From contig JADZDN010000278.1 in assembly GCA_020851015.1 (NCBI GenBank), positions 8,575 through 72,574 on the forward strand: a stretch of 64,000 bases of DNA. Reading direction: 5' to 3'. This DNA comes from Alphaproteobacteria bacterium. Lineage in GTDB: Bacteria; Pseudomonadota; Alphaproteobacteria; JAEULC01. The position numbers were made by a program, and so were the translations under genes. Shown piece by piece: positions 31,289-39,997 of this stretch. The notes beneath the pieces were generated by a model. That model worked only from the letters and a program-made list of their open reading frames with translations, searched no databases and had not been told where the DNA came from. The stretch's first letter is position 1. Each line of letters opens with the position of its first letter.

Positions 31289-31366
31289 ATGCGCTATGTC
31301 GCACTTTGGATTCTTGGCGTTCCGGTATCGGTGATCATCCTTCTGGCCCTGTTCCGGGTGGTATAG
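31289..31366 (+). CDS. 25-residue membrane micropeptide
   Basis: ATG preceded by GGGGAG opens 25 codons that encode a short N terminus (MRYVALW), then one uninterrupted hydrophobic stretch and a final Phe-Arg-Val-Val. It is long enough for a single membrane helix. Codon-level support is limited by length, but the ribosome-binding site, the EcfG-like promoter 30 nt upstream and the position at the head of the ligD unit argue for a real gene. Tiny single-helix proteins with a LGVP turn occur in other alphaproteobacteria, as I recall. Function unknown. Confidence 0.6.
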   Translation: MRYVALWILGVPVSVIILLALFRVV

Positions 31367-31408
31367 GATCCTCGGTACGGCTGACGCCTGCCGATTGCGG
31401 GGCAGAGC

Positions 31409-34084
31409 TTGGTTGCGAAAAACCTCGCGCGCTATCAGGCCAAGCGGGACTTCACCCGCACGCCCGAACCCAGCGGGCAGACGAAGATTGCCGCCTCGCG
31501 GGTCAGGCGGTTCGTCGTGCAGAAGCATGCCGCGACGCGCCTTCACTACGATTTCCGGTTGGAATTGGACGGCGTCTTCAAATCCTGGGCCGTAACGCGC
31601 GGCCCTTCCCTCGATCCGCACGATAAGCGCCTCGCGGTAGAAGTTGAAGACCATCCGCTCGACTATGGCGATTTCGAGGGCACGATCCCGAAGGGCCAGT
31701 ATGGTGGCGGCACCGTGCAGCTTTGGGATCGCGGCCATTGGATGCCGATGGGCGACGAGCCGCCGGAGGCTATGCTCGCAAAGGGTAACCTGAAATTCGT
31801 TCTGCGCGGCGAGCGCCTGCAGGGCTCCTGGGTTCTCGTCCGCATGCGGGGCGACAGGTTTGGCGGGAAGCGCACGAACTGGCTGTTGATCAAGCACGAC
31901 GACGCCTTCGCGAAGGAAGGCGAAGGCGAGTCGGTGCTGGAGGACGATACTTCCGTGGCCTCGGGCCGTACGATGCCGGAGATCGCGGCGGGCAAGGGAC
32001 GCCGACCTCGGCCCTTCATGTTGCAGGCGTCCTTCGGCGCCGATGCCGTCTGGGAATCGAAGGGGGCTGCACCGCCGGCCCACCCCATCGCGAAGCCATC
32101 GTCACGCAAGAAGCCCGCGGCCAAGGCAAGAGCCGCCGGCAGCAAGCGGACGGTCGCCATGCCCGATTTCGTCGAGCCCCAGCTCTGCCGGCTGGTCGAC
32201 CGGCCCCCCCGCGGCGCCGAATGGGTCCACGAGGTGAAATTCGACGGCTATCGCATCCAGGCGCGGGCGCAGGGTGGAGATGCCGTCTTGCGCACCCGCA
32301 AAGGGTTGGACTGGAGCGAGCGGTTCGGCCGCATCCGGTCGGCCGCCGCGGAGCTGCCCGACTGCATCGTTGACGGTGAGATCGTCGCACTGGATCACAA
32401 CGGCGCGCCAGACTTCGTAGCCCTGCAGGCTGCGCTGTCACAGGCGAAGACCGACGATCTGATCTATTTCGTCTTCGATCTCCTGTTCCTGAACGGCGAA
32501 GATCTGCGTTCCTTGTCGCTGACGGAGCGCAAGCAACGCCTGCGGGCTTTGGTGGGTGAGCCGGGGCCACAGGACCACGGCGTCATTCGCCATGTCGAGC
32601 ATCTCGAATCCGCAGGCGACGCGGTGCTGAAATCGGCGTGCCGCATGTCCCTCGAGGGCATCGTCTCGAAGAAGCGCGATGCGCCCTATCGGTCGGGACG
32701 CGGCACGGGCTGGTCGAAGTCCAAATGCCGCGCCGGCCACGAGGTCGTGATCGGCGGCTGGACCGAAACCGATGGCCGCTTCCGTTCGCTGCTGGTTGGC
32801 GTTCATCGCGGCGGCCAGCTCATCTATGTCGGTCGCGTGGGTACGGGCTTCGGTCAAGCCGTCGCGGCGCGGCTGATCGCGAGGCTGCGGCCGCTGGAAG
32901 CAAAGAGCAGCCCGTTCGCGGGGCTCAACGCGCCCAAGCGGGAACGCGAGGCTCATTGGGTCCGTCCCCAGCTGGTTGCGGAGATCGAGTTCGCCGGCTG
33001 GACCGGCGAGGGCATAGTTCGACAGGCGGCCTTCAAGGGTCTGCGCGAGGACAAGCCCGCGGAAGAAGTGGAGGCCGAGAAGCCCGCCAAGGCCGGAACC
33101 GCCGAATTGGGCCGCCCGAGCCCGGGTCCCGCGAAGAGCCGCGGCGCAAAGGCGCAGGGAAACGGCGTACCGGACAGCGTCGTCATGGGCGTGCCGATCT
33201 CGAAGCCGACGAAGCCGCTGTGGCCCGACGCGAACGACGGCAAGCCGGTGACCAAGCTCGACCTTGCCCGTTACTACGAGTCCGTCGGACCCTGGATGAT
33301 CGAGCATCTGCGCGGCCGTCCTTGCTCGATCCTTCGCGCCCCCGATGGCCTGGGTGGCGAGCGCTTCTTCCAGCGTCACGCAATGCGCGGCACGTCCAGC
33401 TTGATCGAGCTCGTCACCGTGTCGGGCGATCGCAAGCCCTATATCCAGATCGACCGGGTGGAGGCGCTGGCGGCAGTTGCGCAGGTCGCGGCAGCCGAAT
33501 TGCATCCCTGGAACTGCGCGCCCGACCAGCCGGACATGCCCGGGCGCTTCGTGTTCGACCTGGATCCGGCGCCGGATGTCCCGTTCGACCGCGTGGTCGA
33601 CGCCGCGCTGGAGCTGAAGTCGCGGCTCGAGGAGCTTGGCCTGGTGCCGTTCTGCAAGACGACCGGCGGCAAGGGCCTGCACGTGGTGACCCCGCTTTTC
33701 GTGGCGAGGAAGGACCGCATCCGATGGCCCGAGGCAAAGGCGATCGCGCGGGCGATCTGCGCCCAGATGGCGTCGGACAGCCCGCACAAGTTCCTGGTCA
33801 ACATGGCAAAGAAGGAGCGGGTCGGGCGCATCTTCCTCGACTACCTGCGCAACGACCGCATGGCGACCGCGGTAGCGCCGCTGTCGCCGCGCCTGCGCGA
33901 AGGCGCGCCGGTGTCCATGCCGCTGACCTGGTCGCAGGTGAAGAAGGGGCTGGATCCGAAGCGCTACACCCTGCGCACTGCACCGGGACTGCTGGCGAAG
34001 AGCACCGCCTGGCGCGGCTATGCTCACTCCGCCCGTCCGCTGCTCGCCGCCATCAAGCGCCTTGTCCCCAAGTCGGTCGGATGA
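31409..34084 (+). CDS. ligD: Multifunctional DNA ligase D (NHEJ)
   Basis: This 891-residue protein has the three LigD modules. First, a 3'-phosphoesterase (about 30–180) with [17 protein letters not shown] and IPKGQYGGG. Second, the ATP-dependent ligase (about 235–540), whose nucleotidyl Lys277 lies in [11 protein letters not shown], followed by [10 protein letters not shown] and [12 protein letters not shown]. Third, a primase-type polymerase (about 600–880) with metal-binding DLDP at 717–720 and [15 protein letters not shown]. It processes, fills and seals ends held by Ku (17131). The start is a TTG; the sequence around it matches usual LigD N termini. It lies 42 bp after the micropeptide gene and probably uses its EcfG-like promoter. 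Confidence 0.95.
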   Translation: MVAKNLARYQAKRDFTRTPEPSGQTKIAASRVRRFVVQKHAATRLHYDFRLELDGVFKSWAVTRGPSLDPHDKRLAVEVEDHPLDYGDFEGTIPKGQYGGGTVQLWDRGHWMPMGDEPPEAMLAKGNLKFVLRGERLQGSWVLVRMRGDRFGGKRTNWLLIKHDDAFAKEGEGESVLEDDTSVASGRTMPEIAAGKGRRPRPFMLQASFGADAVWESKGAAPPAHPIAKPSSRKKPAAKARAAGSKRTVAMPDFVEPQLCRLVDRPPRGAEWVHEVKFDGYRIQARAQGGDAVLRTRKGLDWSERFGRIRSAAAELPDCIVDGEIVALDHNGAPDFVALQAALSQAKTDDLIYFVFDLLFLNGEDLRSLSLTERKQRLRALVGEPGPQDHGVIRHVEHLESAGDAVLKSACRMSLEGIVSKKRDAPYRSGRGTGWSKSKCRAGHEVVIGGWTETDGRFRSLLVGVHRGGQLIYVGRVGTGFGQAVAARLIARLRPLEAKSSPFAGLNAPKREREAHWVRPQLVAEIEFAGWTGEGIVRQAAFKGLREDKPAEEVEAEKPAKAGTAELGRPSPGPAKSRGAKAQGNGVPDSVVMGVPISKPTKPLWPDANDGKPVTKLDLARYYESVGPWMIEHLRGRPCSILRAPDGLGGERFFQRHAMRGTSSLIELVTVSGDRKPYIQIDRVEALAAVAQVAAAELHPWNCAPDQPDMPGRFVFDLDPAPDVPFDRVVDAALELKSRLEELGLVPFCKTTGGKGLHVVTPLFVARKDRIRWPEAKAIARAICAQMASDSPHKFLVNMAKKERVGRIFLDYLRNDRMATAVAPLSPRLREGAPVSMPLTWSQVKKGLDPKRYTLRTAPGLLAKSTAWRGYAHSARPLLAAIKRLVPKSVG

Positions 34085-34298
34085 TGCGTCCATGCCGCCG
34101 AATATTTAGATCACCTCGTCAGTAGAACAACCAACAGCGGCGCCGATTGCAACTGACCGCACAAATTAGGCCCAGCATTATTGAAGTGACTATTGTCATC
34201 CGCTCCACCAATGTTGGCATCCCTTTACATTTCCATTTTACAGTCACGCAGCTCCGTATTCCCACCAGCACCGCAAGGTACTGAAAAACAAGGTATTA
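34085..34298 (+). other. Lower-GC non-coding stretch
   Basis: About 210 bases after ligD are clearly less GC-rich than the rest (runs such as AATATTTAG, CATTATTGAAG, CATTTCCATTTTAC). No open frame with coding character, promoter match or RNA gene is visible. It marks the end of the stress island. The following bases to 34466 are also without a firm gene, though a longer reading of the next protein could begin at 34299. Confidence 0.5.
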
Positions 34299-34466
34299 AT
34301 GGTTTCGGCATGGTTCCTGCTTCGGCAGCGTTCGGTAGAGCGTCTTCAAGGGGAAGAGCGTCGCGCACCGACGCTCGCGCCAGTCGGCATGCGTCCGTCG
34401 TCTTCGGCACCAAATTCGCGGCGGCGAGATCAGGAAGCCCTGAGACCGGGCCGGGTCGCCTATCGG

Positions 34467-34721
34467 ATGCAACATCGGCGCCGGCGTGAGCTTCGGCTGA
34501 GGGCCTGGGTCACCGGCTTTGCCTTGTTCTCAACCGCCGAACTGCTGCTGGGCGCGGTCGCATTCATGCTGATCCGCGCCAGCGATTCCGCCTATGCCGC
34601 CTGGTATGAGATGTCCTTGCTCCTGCTCGGCGCCTTCGTATACGCGGCGGGCATCACGCTTGTCGCGGCGCAGTATTTCAGCCATGGCCGTCGCCGAAGA
34701 AATTTGCACGCAGCGCGCTGA
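34467..34721 (+). CDS. Small two-helix membrane protein, function unknown
   Basis: From the ATG at 34467 the product has 84 residues: a basic N terminus (QHRRRRELRLRAW), two membrane helices (about 13–36 and 47–70; FALFSTAELLLGAVAFMLI and a Leu-rich second one), and a basic tail. In-frame ATGs at 34299 and 34389 would add a low-complexity Arg/Ser-rich extension; 34299 has AAGG upstream, so the longer form cannot be excluded. No homologue comes to mind. It lies alone between ligD and xsc. Confidence 0.5.
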   Translation: MQHRRRRELRLRAWVTGFALFSTAELLLGAVAFMLIRASDSAYAAWYEMSLLLLGAFVYAAGITLVAAQYFSHGRRRRNLHAAR

Positions 34722-34801
34722 ACCGCTGCTATAGCTGCCAAGTCGAACGCCCGCGCGCCCATGGAGCGCGGTGGTGGACACCCTTCCCGGCAGACTGTAA
34801 G

Positions 34802-34815
34802 GGAGCGGCCGCTCC
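34802..34815. repeat. 14-bp perfect palindrome upstream of xsc
   Basis: GGAGCGGCCGCTCC is fully self-complementary without a loop. It lies 118 bp before the xsc start, in a position suited to a dimeric regulator such as the LuxR-type protein encoded at 38099. Confidence 0.4.
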
Positions 34816-34834
34816 GACAATCCAATTCCGCTTG

Positions 34835-34852
34835 AAAGCGTGTAGCTTTTTT
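34835..34852 (+). terminator. Weak hairpin plus T tract
   Basis: AAAGC and GCTTT form a 5-bp stem around GTGTA, running into six T. It could end the upstream membrane-protein transcript before xsc. Confidence 0.35.
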
Positions 34853-34932
34853 AAGACCTTGTGGGCGACCGAACCGGGCAGCGTGGGGATGTCCTTCGCC
34901 CGCAGATCGGGACATGAAATGGGGAAACGACG

Positions 34933-36708
34933 ATGAAAATGACGACGGAAGAGGCCTTCGTAAAGGTCCTGCAGCGCCACGGCATCGAGCACGCCTTCGG
35001 CATCATCGGGTCGGCGTTCATGCCGATCTCCGACCTGTTCGACCGCGCCGGCATCACGTTCTGGGACGTCGCCCACGAAACCAACGGCGGCTTGATCTGC
35101 GACGGCTATACGCGCGCCACGGGCAAGATCGCCATGGCGATCGCGCAGAATGGACCGGGAATCACCGGCTTCGTCACGGCCGTCAAGACCGCTTACTGGA
35201 ATCACACGCCGATGCTCCTGGTTACGCCGCAGGCCGCGAACAAGACGATCGGCCAGGGGGGATTCCAGGAAGTGGAGCAGATGGCGCTGTTCCGCGACAT
35301 GGTCTGCTACCAGGAGGAGGTGCGGGACCCGTCGCGGGTCGCCGAAGTGCTGAACCGGGTGATCCTCAAGGCCAAGCGCCTGTCGGCGCCGGCGCAGATC
35401 AACATCCCGCGCGACTTCTGGACCCAGGTGATCGACATCAGCCTGCCTCCGGTGATCGAGTTCGAGCGCCCGGCCGGCGGCAAGGAGGCGGTGGCGACGG
35501 CGGCGAAGCTGCTATCCCAAGCCTCGTTTCCCGTGATCCTGTCCGGCGCCGGCGTGGTGCTGGCCGGCGCCATTCCCGATTGCGCGGCGCTGGCCGAGCG
35601 GCTGGGCGCCCCGGTCTGCAACGGCTACCAGCACAACGACAGCTTCCCCGGCAGCCATCCCCTCTCGGTCGGCCCGCTTGGCTACAACGGCTCGAAAGCG
35701 GCGATGCAGCTGATCGCCAAGGCCGACGTCGTGCTGGCGCTGGGCACGCGGCTGAACCCGTTTTCGACCCTGCCCGGCTATGGCATCGACTACTGGCCGA
35801 AGGATGCCAAGATCATCCAGGTCGACATCAACGCCGATCGCATTGGCCTTGCGAAGCCGATCACCGTCGGCATTTGCGGCGATGCGAAGCTGGTCGCGCG
35901 CCAGATCCTGGAGCAATTGGCGTCGAACGCCGGCGGCAATGGGCGCGACACGCGGATGGCGACGATCCACCAGACCAAGTCGGCGTGGTTGCAGACGCTT
36001 TCCAGCATGGATCACGAGGACGACGATCCCGGCACGACCTGGAACGCCGACGCCCGCAAGCGCGACGCCGACCGCATGTCGCCGCGTCAGGCCTGGCGCG
36101 CTATCCAGGCAGGTCTGCCGCGCGATGCAATCATCTCGTCCGACATCGGCAACAACTGCGCCATCGGGAACGCCTATCCGACCTTCGAGACCGGCCGGAA
36201 ATACCTGGCGCCCGGACTGTTCGGTCCCTGCGGCTACGGATTTCCCTCGATTGTCGGCGCCAAGATCGGGTGCCCCGATACGCCGGTGGTCGGCTTTGCC
36301 GGTGACGGTGCGTTCGGGATCTCGGTCAGCGAGATGACGTCGATCGGTCGCACGGCGTGGCCGGGCATCACGATGGTCGTGTTCCGCAACTACCAGTGGG
36401 GCGCCGAAAAGCGCAACTCGATCCTGTGGTACGACAACAACTTCGTCGGCACCGAGCTGAGTCCCGACCTCAGCTATGCGCGTATGGCCGAGGGCTGCGG
36501 GCTCACGGGCGTGACGGTCCGCACGCCGGGCGAGCTGACCGCGGCGCTCAAGCACGCCTGCGAGGCGCAGAAGAAAGGCGTGAAGACGTTCATCGAGGTC
36601 ATCCTCAACCAGGAACTCGGCGAGCCGTTCCGGCGCGACGCCATGAAGAAGCCGGTCGTTGTCGCCGGCATCGATCCGAAGGACATGCGCCCGCAGAAGC
36701 CGGCGTGA
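34933..36708 (+). CDS. xsc: Sulfoacetaldehyde acetyltransferase
   Basis: This 591-residue thiamine-diphosphate enzyme has the length and signature stretches of Xsc: AMAIAQNGPGITGFVTAVKT, IGQGGFQEVEQMALFRDMV, CNGYQHNDSFPGSHPLSVGP, and the cofactor-binding VGFAGDGAFGISVSEM with FRNYQWGAEKRNSILWYDNN. Xsc converts sulfoacetaldehyde and phosphate to acetyl phosphate and sulfite, the desulfonation step in taurine and related C2-sulfonate breakdown. ACGACG and GGGGA precede the ATG. No phosphotransacetylase or taurine-pyruvate aminotransferase gene is next to it. The PLP enzyme, regulator and importer genes downstream are probable partners. Confidence 0.88.
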   Translation: MKMTTEEAFVKVLQRHGIEHAFGIIGSAFMPISDLFDRAGITFWDVAHETNGGLICDGYTRATGKIAMAIAQNGPGITGFVTAVKTAYWNHTPMLLVTPQAANKTIGQGGFQEVEQMALFRDMVCYQEEVRDPSRVAEVLNRVILKAKRLSAPAQINIPRDFWTQVIDISLPPVIEFERPAGGKEAVATAAKLLSQASFPVILSGAGVVLAGAIPDCAALAERLGAPVCNGYQHNDSFPGSHPLSVGPLGYNGSKAAMQLIAKADVVLALGTRLNPFSTLPGYGIDYWPKDAKIIQVDINADRIGLAKPITVGICGDAKLVARQILEQLASNAGGNGRDTRMATIHQTKSAWLQTLSSMDHEDDDPGTTWNADARKRDADRMSPRQAWRAIQAGLPRDAIISSDIGNNCAIGNAYPTFETGRKYLAPGLFGPCGYGFPSIVGAKIGCPDTPVVGFAGDGAFGISVSEMTSIGRTAWPGITMVVFRNYQWGAEKRNSILWYDNNFVGTELSPDLSYARMAEGCGLTGVTVRTPGELTAALKHACEAQKKGVKTFIEVILNQELGEPFRRDAMKKPVVVAGIDPKDMRPQKPA

Positions 36709-36806
36709 CGTACCGGCGGGACGGCGCCAAGCGCAGCCTCCTCCCCCAGGAGGATAAGCGCGCCGCTTAGACCAGGGGATAATGTGCCTGCAGCACGGAG
36801 CATGTC

Positions 36807-38045
36807 ATGCAGGCATTCCCTATCGACGCGGTCCGCCGTCAGTTCCCCTCGGTCAGCAAGAACGCCCAGCGGATCTACCTCGACAACCCCGCCGGCACCC
36901 AGATCCCGGCCCGCGTTTCCGAAGCCGTCGCCAAGGCGATGACCGCGGCCAGCAGCAACCTGGGCGGCTTCTTCCCCGATTCCGAGGCCGCGGACGCGAC
37001 CTGGCTGGCCGGGCACGAGGCCGGCGCCGAGCTGCTGGGCGCCGCGTCCTATCGCGAGATCATCGTCGGCCAGAGCATGACGGCGCTGACCTTCCACATG
37101 TCGCGCTGCCTCGGCCCGCGCTTCAAGCCGGGCGACGAGATCGTCGTCACGCGCATGGACCACGAGGGCAACGTGTCGCCCTGGCTGGCGCTGGCGAAGG
37201 ACCGCGGTCTGACGGTCCGCTTCGTGCCGTTCAACCGCGAGACCTTCCGCATCGAGCCGGAGGATCTGGCCGCGGCCCTGTCCAGCCGCACCAGGCTGGC
37301 CGCGATCAACTATGCCAGCAATTTGACCGGCTCGATCAACGAGATCGCCACCCTGGTCGGGATGGCGCGCAAGGCTGGGGCCCTGACCTATGTCGACGCG
37401 GTCCAGTTCGCGCCGCACGCCGCCGTCGACGTCAAGGCGATCGGCTGCGATTTCCTGGTGTGCTCGGCCTACAAGTTCTTCGGACCGCATCTGGGCGTGC
37501 TTTACGGGCGCGAGGACCTGCTGTCGGAGATCGAGGCCTACAAGGTGCGCTGTGCTTCCGACGACCTGCCCGGCCGGTTCGAGATGGGCACGCCGCAGAC
37601 CGAGCTGCTGGCCGGGCTGGCCGCCGCGGTGGACTACCTGGCCTGGGTCGGCGCTGCCAACGGCGTCAACGGCGGGCGGCGCAGCCAGGTCGTCGGAGGC
37701 TACTCCGCTTCCACGCATTACGAGCGCCAGCTCGCCGGGAGGCTGATCGAGGGCCTGCGCGCCATGCCTGGCGTCACGATCCACGGCATCGTCAACCCGA
37801 ACCGCTACGCCGACCGGGTGCCCACCGTCTCGTTCACCCATCCCGGCCGCGACACGGTCTCGATCGCCAAGGCGCTTGGCAAGCAAGGCATATGCGTGTG
37901 GTCGGGGCACAACTACGCGCTCGAGGTGGTGCGTCACCTCGGCGTCGAGGAAGAGGCGGGTGTCGTGCGCATCGGCATCGCCCACTACAACTCGATGGAC
38001 GAGATCGACCGCACCGTGGCGGCGGTACGCAAAGCGCTCGCCTGA
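36807..38045 (+). CDS. Cysteine-desulfurase-like class V aminotransferase (VC1184-type)
   Basis: This 412-residue PLP enzyme of fold type I begins FPIDAVRRQFPSVSKNAQRI then YLDNPAGTQIP. Later it has TYVDAVQFAPHAAVDVKAIG and the cofactor Lys223 in VCSAYKFFGPHLG. The full-length layout matches the cysteine-desulfurase-like group rather than IscS/SufS proper: I see no mobile-loop catalytic Cys of the IscS kind. Class V enzymes transaminate, desulfurate or eliminate. Placed 98 bp behind xsc, it might release sulfoacetaldehyde or its precursor from an amino-sulfonate, a role normally taken by other enzymes; this is inference. Confidence 0.82.
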   Translation: MQAFPIDAVRRQFPSVSKNAQRIYLDNPAGTQIPARVSEAVAKAMTAASSNLGGFFPDSEAADATWLAGHEAGAELLGAASYREIIVGQSMTALTFHMSRCLGPRFKPGDEIVVTRMDHEGNVSPWLALAKDRGLTVRFVPFNRETFRIEPEDLAAALSSRTRLAAINYASNLTGSINEIATLVGMARKAGALTYVDAVQFAPHAAVDVKAIGCDFLVCSAYKFFGPHLGVLYGREDLLSEIEAYKVRCASDDLPGRFEMGTPQTELLAGLAAAVDYLAWVGAANGVNGGRRSQVVGGYSASTHYERQLAGRLIEGLRAMPGVTIHGIVNPNRYADRVPTVSFTHPGRDTVSIAKALGKQGICVWSGHNYALEVVRHLGVEEEAGVVRIGIAHYNSMDEIDRTVAAVRKALA

Positions 38046-38076
38046 CACGTGGCAGATTTGTGACAGACGGTGCGAG

Positions 38077-38096
38077 CCCGGGCTAAGATGCCCGGG
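38077..38096 (+). promoter_or_regulatory. Hairpin covering the luxR-type gene's start region
   Basis: CCCGGGC (38077–38083) and GCCCGGG (38090–38096) form a 7-bp stem with a TAAGAT loop, ending two bases before the ATG and including the alternative GTG. It may hide the ribosome-binding site or end the upstream transcript. Confidence 0.45.
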
Positions 38097-38098
38097 TG

Positions 38099-39040
38099 AT
38101 GGGGAAAAAGGGACCGACTAGCCAACCCGCGGACCGCTCGGCACCGGTAGCGCCGGCGTGGGGCGCGGCGAGCGCTGCCGTCATTGAGCACATCGATGCC
38201 GACGATCTGCCACTGCATCTGGCCAATGCCGTACGTAGCGTGGTGGCGTTCGAGGCGGGCCTCTTCTTCGTCAATCGCCGCAACCAGCCGCCGCTGCATG
38301 TCTACGACACGCTGAGGAGCGCGCGGGCCAAGCGCGGCGTGATCAACTACATCCGCAGCACCTACCTGCTTAACCCGTTCTACAACGCGTTCCTGCTGGG
38401 TATCCGCGGCGGTGTCTACCGCATCAACGAGGTGGCGCCGGATGCCTATTTCCGCAGCCAGCATTTCAAGCACCTGAAGTTCGAGGTCAGCGAGGTCGAG
38501 GAGATCGGCTACCTGACCAAGGACTGGCCGCCCGGGCGCGCCGAGATCGTGGTGGCCATGGAATTGCCGCAGGGCGAGATGGGCGAATTGTCCCTGCTGC
38601 AGCCGGTCAGCAAGGGCGGCTTCTCCCAGGACGACCTGCGCGCGCTCCGCGCCATTGCGCCGTTCCTGCGGGCCTGCTTCGCGCGCTACTGGCGGCGCGT
38701 CCGGCCGGCCGTGGTCAAGGAAGCCGGCGCCCAGATCATCCCTGCGCCGGCGAAGCTGGGCGGACAGGCGCTGAGCGCGCGCGAGCGCGAGGTGGCCTAC
38801 CTGATCCTCAAGGGCCACTCCACGCCGTCGATCAGCCTGCATCTCAACATCTCGAACACGACGGTGAAAACCCACCGCAAGAATCTCTATGCCAAGCTGG
38901 GCATCGCCAGTCACTACGAGTTGTTCGCGATGTTCGTGAAATCGCTCGACATCGGCGCCGCCGATCCGCTGCTCCGCTCGTTCGGTCCGGTCACTCCATC
39001 CTCCTTTGGCAGGATGGGATCGCCGGGCGGGGCGGAGTGA
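38099..39040 (+). CDS. LuxR-family transcriptional regulator
   Basis: This protein of about 313 residues has a C-terminal LuxR helix-turn-helix (about 222–285: LSAREREVAYLILKGHSTPS, NISNTTVKTHRKNLYAKLGI). The N-terminal 200 residues resemble GAF-like or autoinducer-like sensor folds but have no motif I can name. A GTG directly in front could be the start instead. It lies downstream of, and in line with, xsc and the PLP enzyme, so it is the likely regulator of this cluster. A stable hairpin overlaps its initiation region. Confidence 0.88.
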   Translation: MGKKGPTSQPADRSAPVAPAWGAASAAVIEHIDADDLPLHLANAVRSVVAFEAGLFFVNRRNQPPLHVYDTLRSARAKRGVINYIRSTYLLNPFYNAFLLGIRGGVYRINEVAPDAYFRSQHFKHLKFEVSEVEEIGYLTKDWPPGRAEIVVAMELPQGEMGELSLLQPVSKGGFSQDDLRALRAIAPFLRACFARYWRRVRPAVVKEAGAQIIPAPAKLGGQALSAREREVAYLILKGHSTPSISLHLNISNTTVKTHRKNLYAKLGIASHYELFAMFVKSLDIGAADPLLRSFGPVTPSSFGRMGSPGGAE

Positions 39041-39106
39041 TACTTAGCCTGCCGGTTGGCCTCATTGCCGACGGTTGGGGAATGCGATCAGCGGGAGAAT
39101 GATGTG

Positions 39107-39910
39107 ATGGGCAAGCGGTATCTTGCCGTGGCGTTCGCGGCCGCGGCCTCGTTCCTGGTCACGGCGGCGCCGGGCCAGACGCAGGAAAAGCTCTTGGTGG
39201 GGGCGGAATGCACCTACATCCCGTTCAATTACCGGGACTCGGACGGTGTTCTCAAGGGCTACGAGATCGACATTACGAACGAGCTCAGCAAGCGGCTGAA
39301 CATCACGTTTGACTATGTGTGCATGAAGTTCGACGGGTTGATCCCGGCGCTGCTCGCGGGCAAGTTCGACCTCATCGCGGCATCCATGTCGATCACCGAG
39401 GATCGTCGCCAGAAGATCGATTTTTCGGTGCCCTATCGAATCTCGCTCGGACAGTTTGTCGCGCCGAAGGCCAAGAAGCTGGCGCTGTTCAATCCGGACG
39501 GCTCGGTCAAGCCCGAGGCGTTCAAGGGCATTCGCGTCGGGATCGAGCGCGGGACCACCTACGACAACTGGTTCCGGGCGATCGTGCCGGACGCAGGCGT
39601 CGTTCGCTACGAGGGCACCGACGCACTGTATCTAGACCTGAAGGCGGGTCGGCTGGACGCCATCATGACCAATCCGATGAAGACCTATCTCGAATTCCTC
39701 AGCAAGCCGGACGGCGCGGGATTCGAAGTCGTGGGGCCACAGATCACCGATGAGAAGTATTTCGGCATCGGCGTCGGGATTGGTCTGCGCAAGGACAACG
39801 CGCCCCTGCTGAAGCGGATCGATACGGCTCTGCTCGAAATGCGGAAGGATGGGACCCTCGACAGGTTCAGCAAGAAATACTTCCCGTTCGCCATCTATCC
39901 GATCAATTGA
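39107..39910 (+). CDS. Polar-amino-acid-type ABC transporter substrate-binding protein
   Basis: The ATG at 39107 after GGGAGAA gives 267 residues, with a signal peptide of about 25. The fold is the family 3 (His/Lys/Arg/Gln) binding protein: VGAECTYIPFNYRDSDGVLK, GYEIDITNELSKRL, FDGLIPALLAGKFDLIAASM, and SITEDRRQKIDFSVPY with the carboxylate-binding Arg. It delivers ligand to the two permeases and ATPase that follow. Next to xsc, a ligand such as taurine, cysteate or another amino-sulfonate is conceivable, but a normal amino acid is equally likely by sequence. Confidence 0.9.
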   Translation: MGKRYLAVAFAAAASFLVTAAPGQTQEKLLVGAECTYIPFNYRDSDGVLKGYEIDITNELSKRLNITFDYVCMKFDGLIPALLAGKFDLIAASMSITEDRRQKIDFSVPYRISLGQFVAPKAKKLALFNPDGSVKPEAFKGIRVGIERGTTYDNWFRAIVPDAGVVRYEGTDALYLDLKAGRLDAIMTNPMKTYLEFLSKPDGAGFEVVGPQITDEKYFGIGVGIGLRKDNAPLLKRIDTALLEMRKDGTLDRFSKKYFPFAIYPIN

Positions 39911-39919
39911 GGCGGTGCG

Positions 39920-39966
39920 CCTGGTCGAACCAGGTCGCGGGGCGCCAGGCTTGGTTTGGCGCCCCG
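39920..39966 (+). promoter_or_regulatory. Two consecutive hairpins between binding protein and permease genes
   Basis: CCTGGT/ACCAGG (39920–39934, CGA loop) is followed by a 9-bp stem CGGGGCGCC/GGCGCCCCG (39938–39966). Such intergenic stems commonly protect the binding-protein mRNA or reduce read-through, giving more binding protein than permease. Confidence 0.5.
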
Positions 39967-39997
39967 TCTTCCTGTCGTGATCGAAGATTGGCGATAG

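Noticed and set aside
36709..36806. CCTCC/GGAGG inverted pair between xsc and the PLP enzyme gene
   Set aside because: The stem is short, has no T tract and sits where purine-rich ribosome-binding sequence is expected, so no terminator was called.
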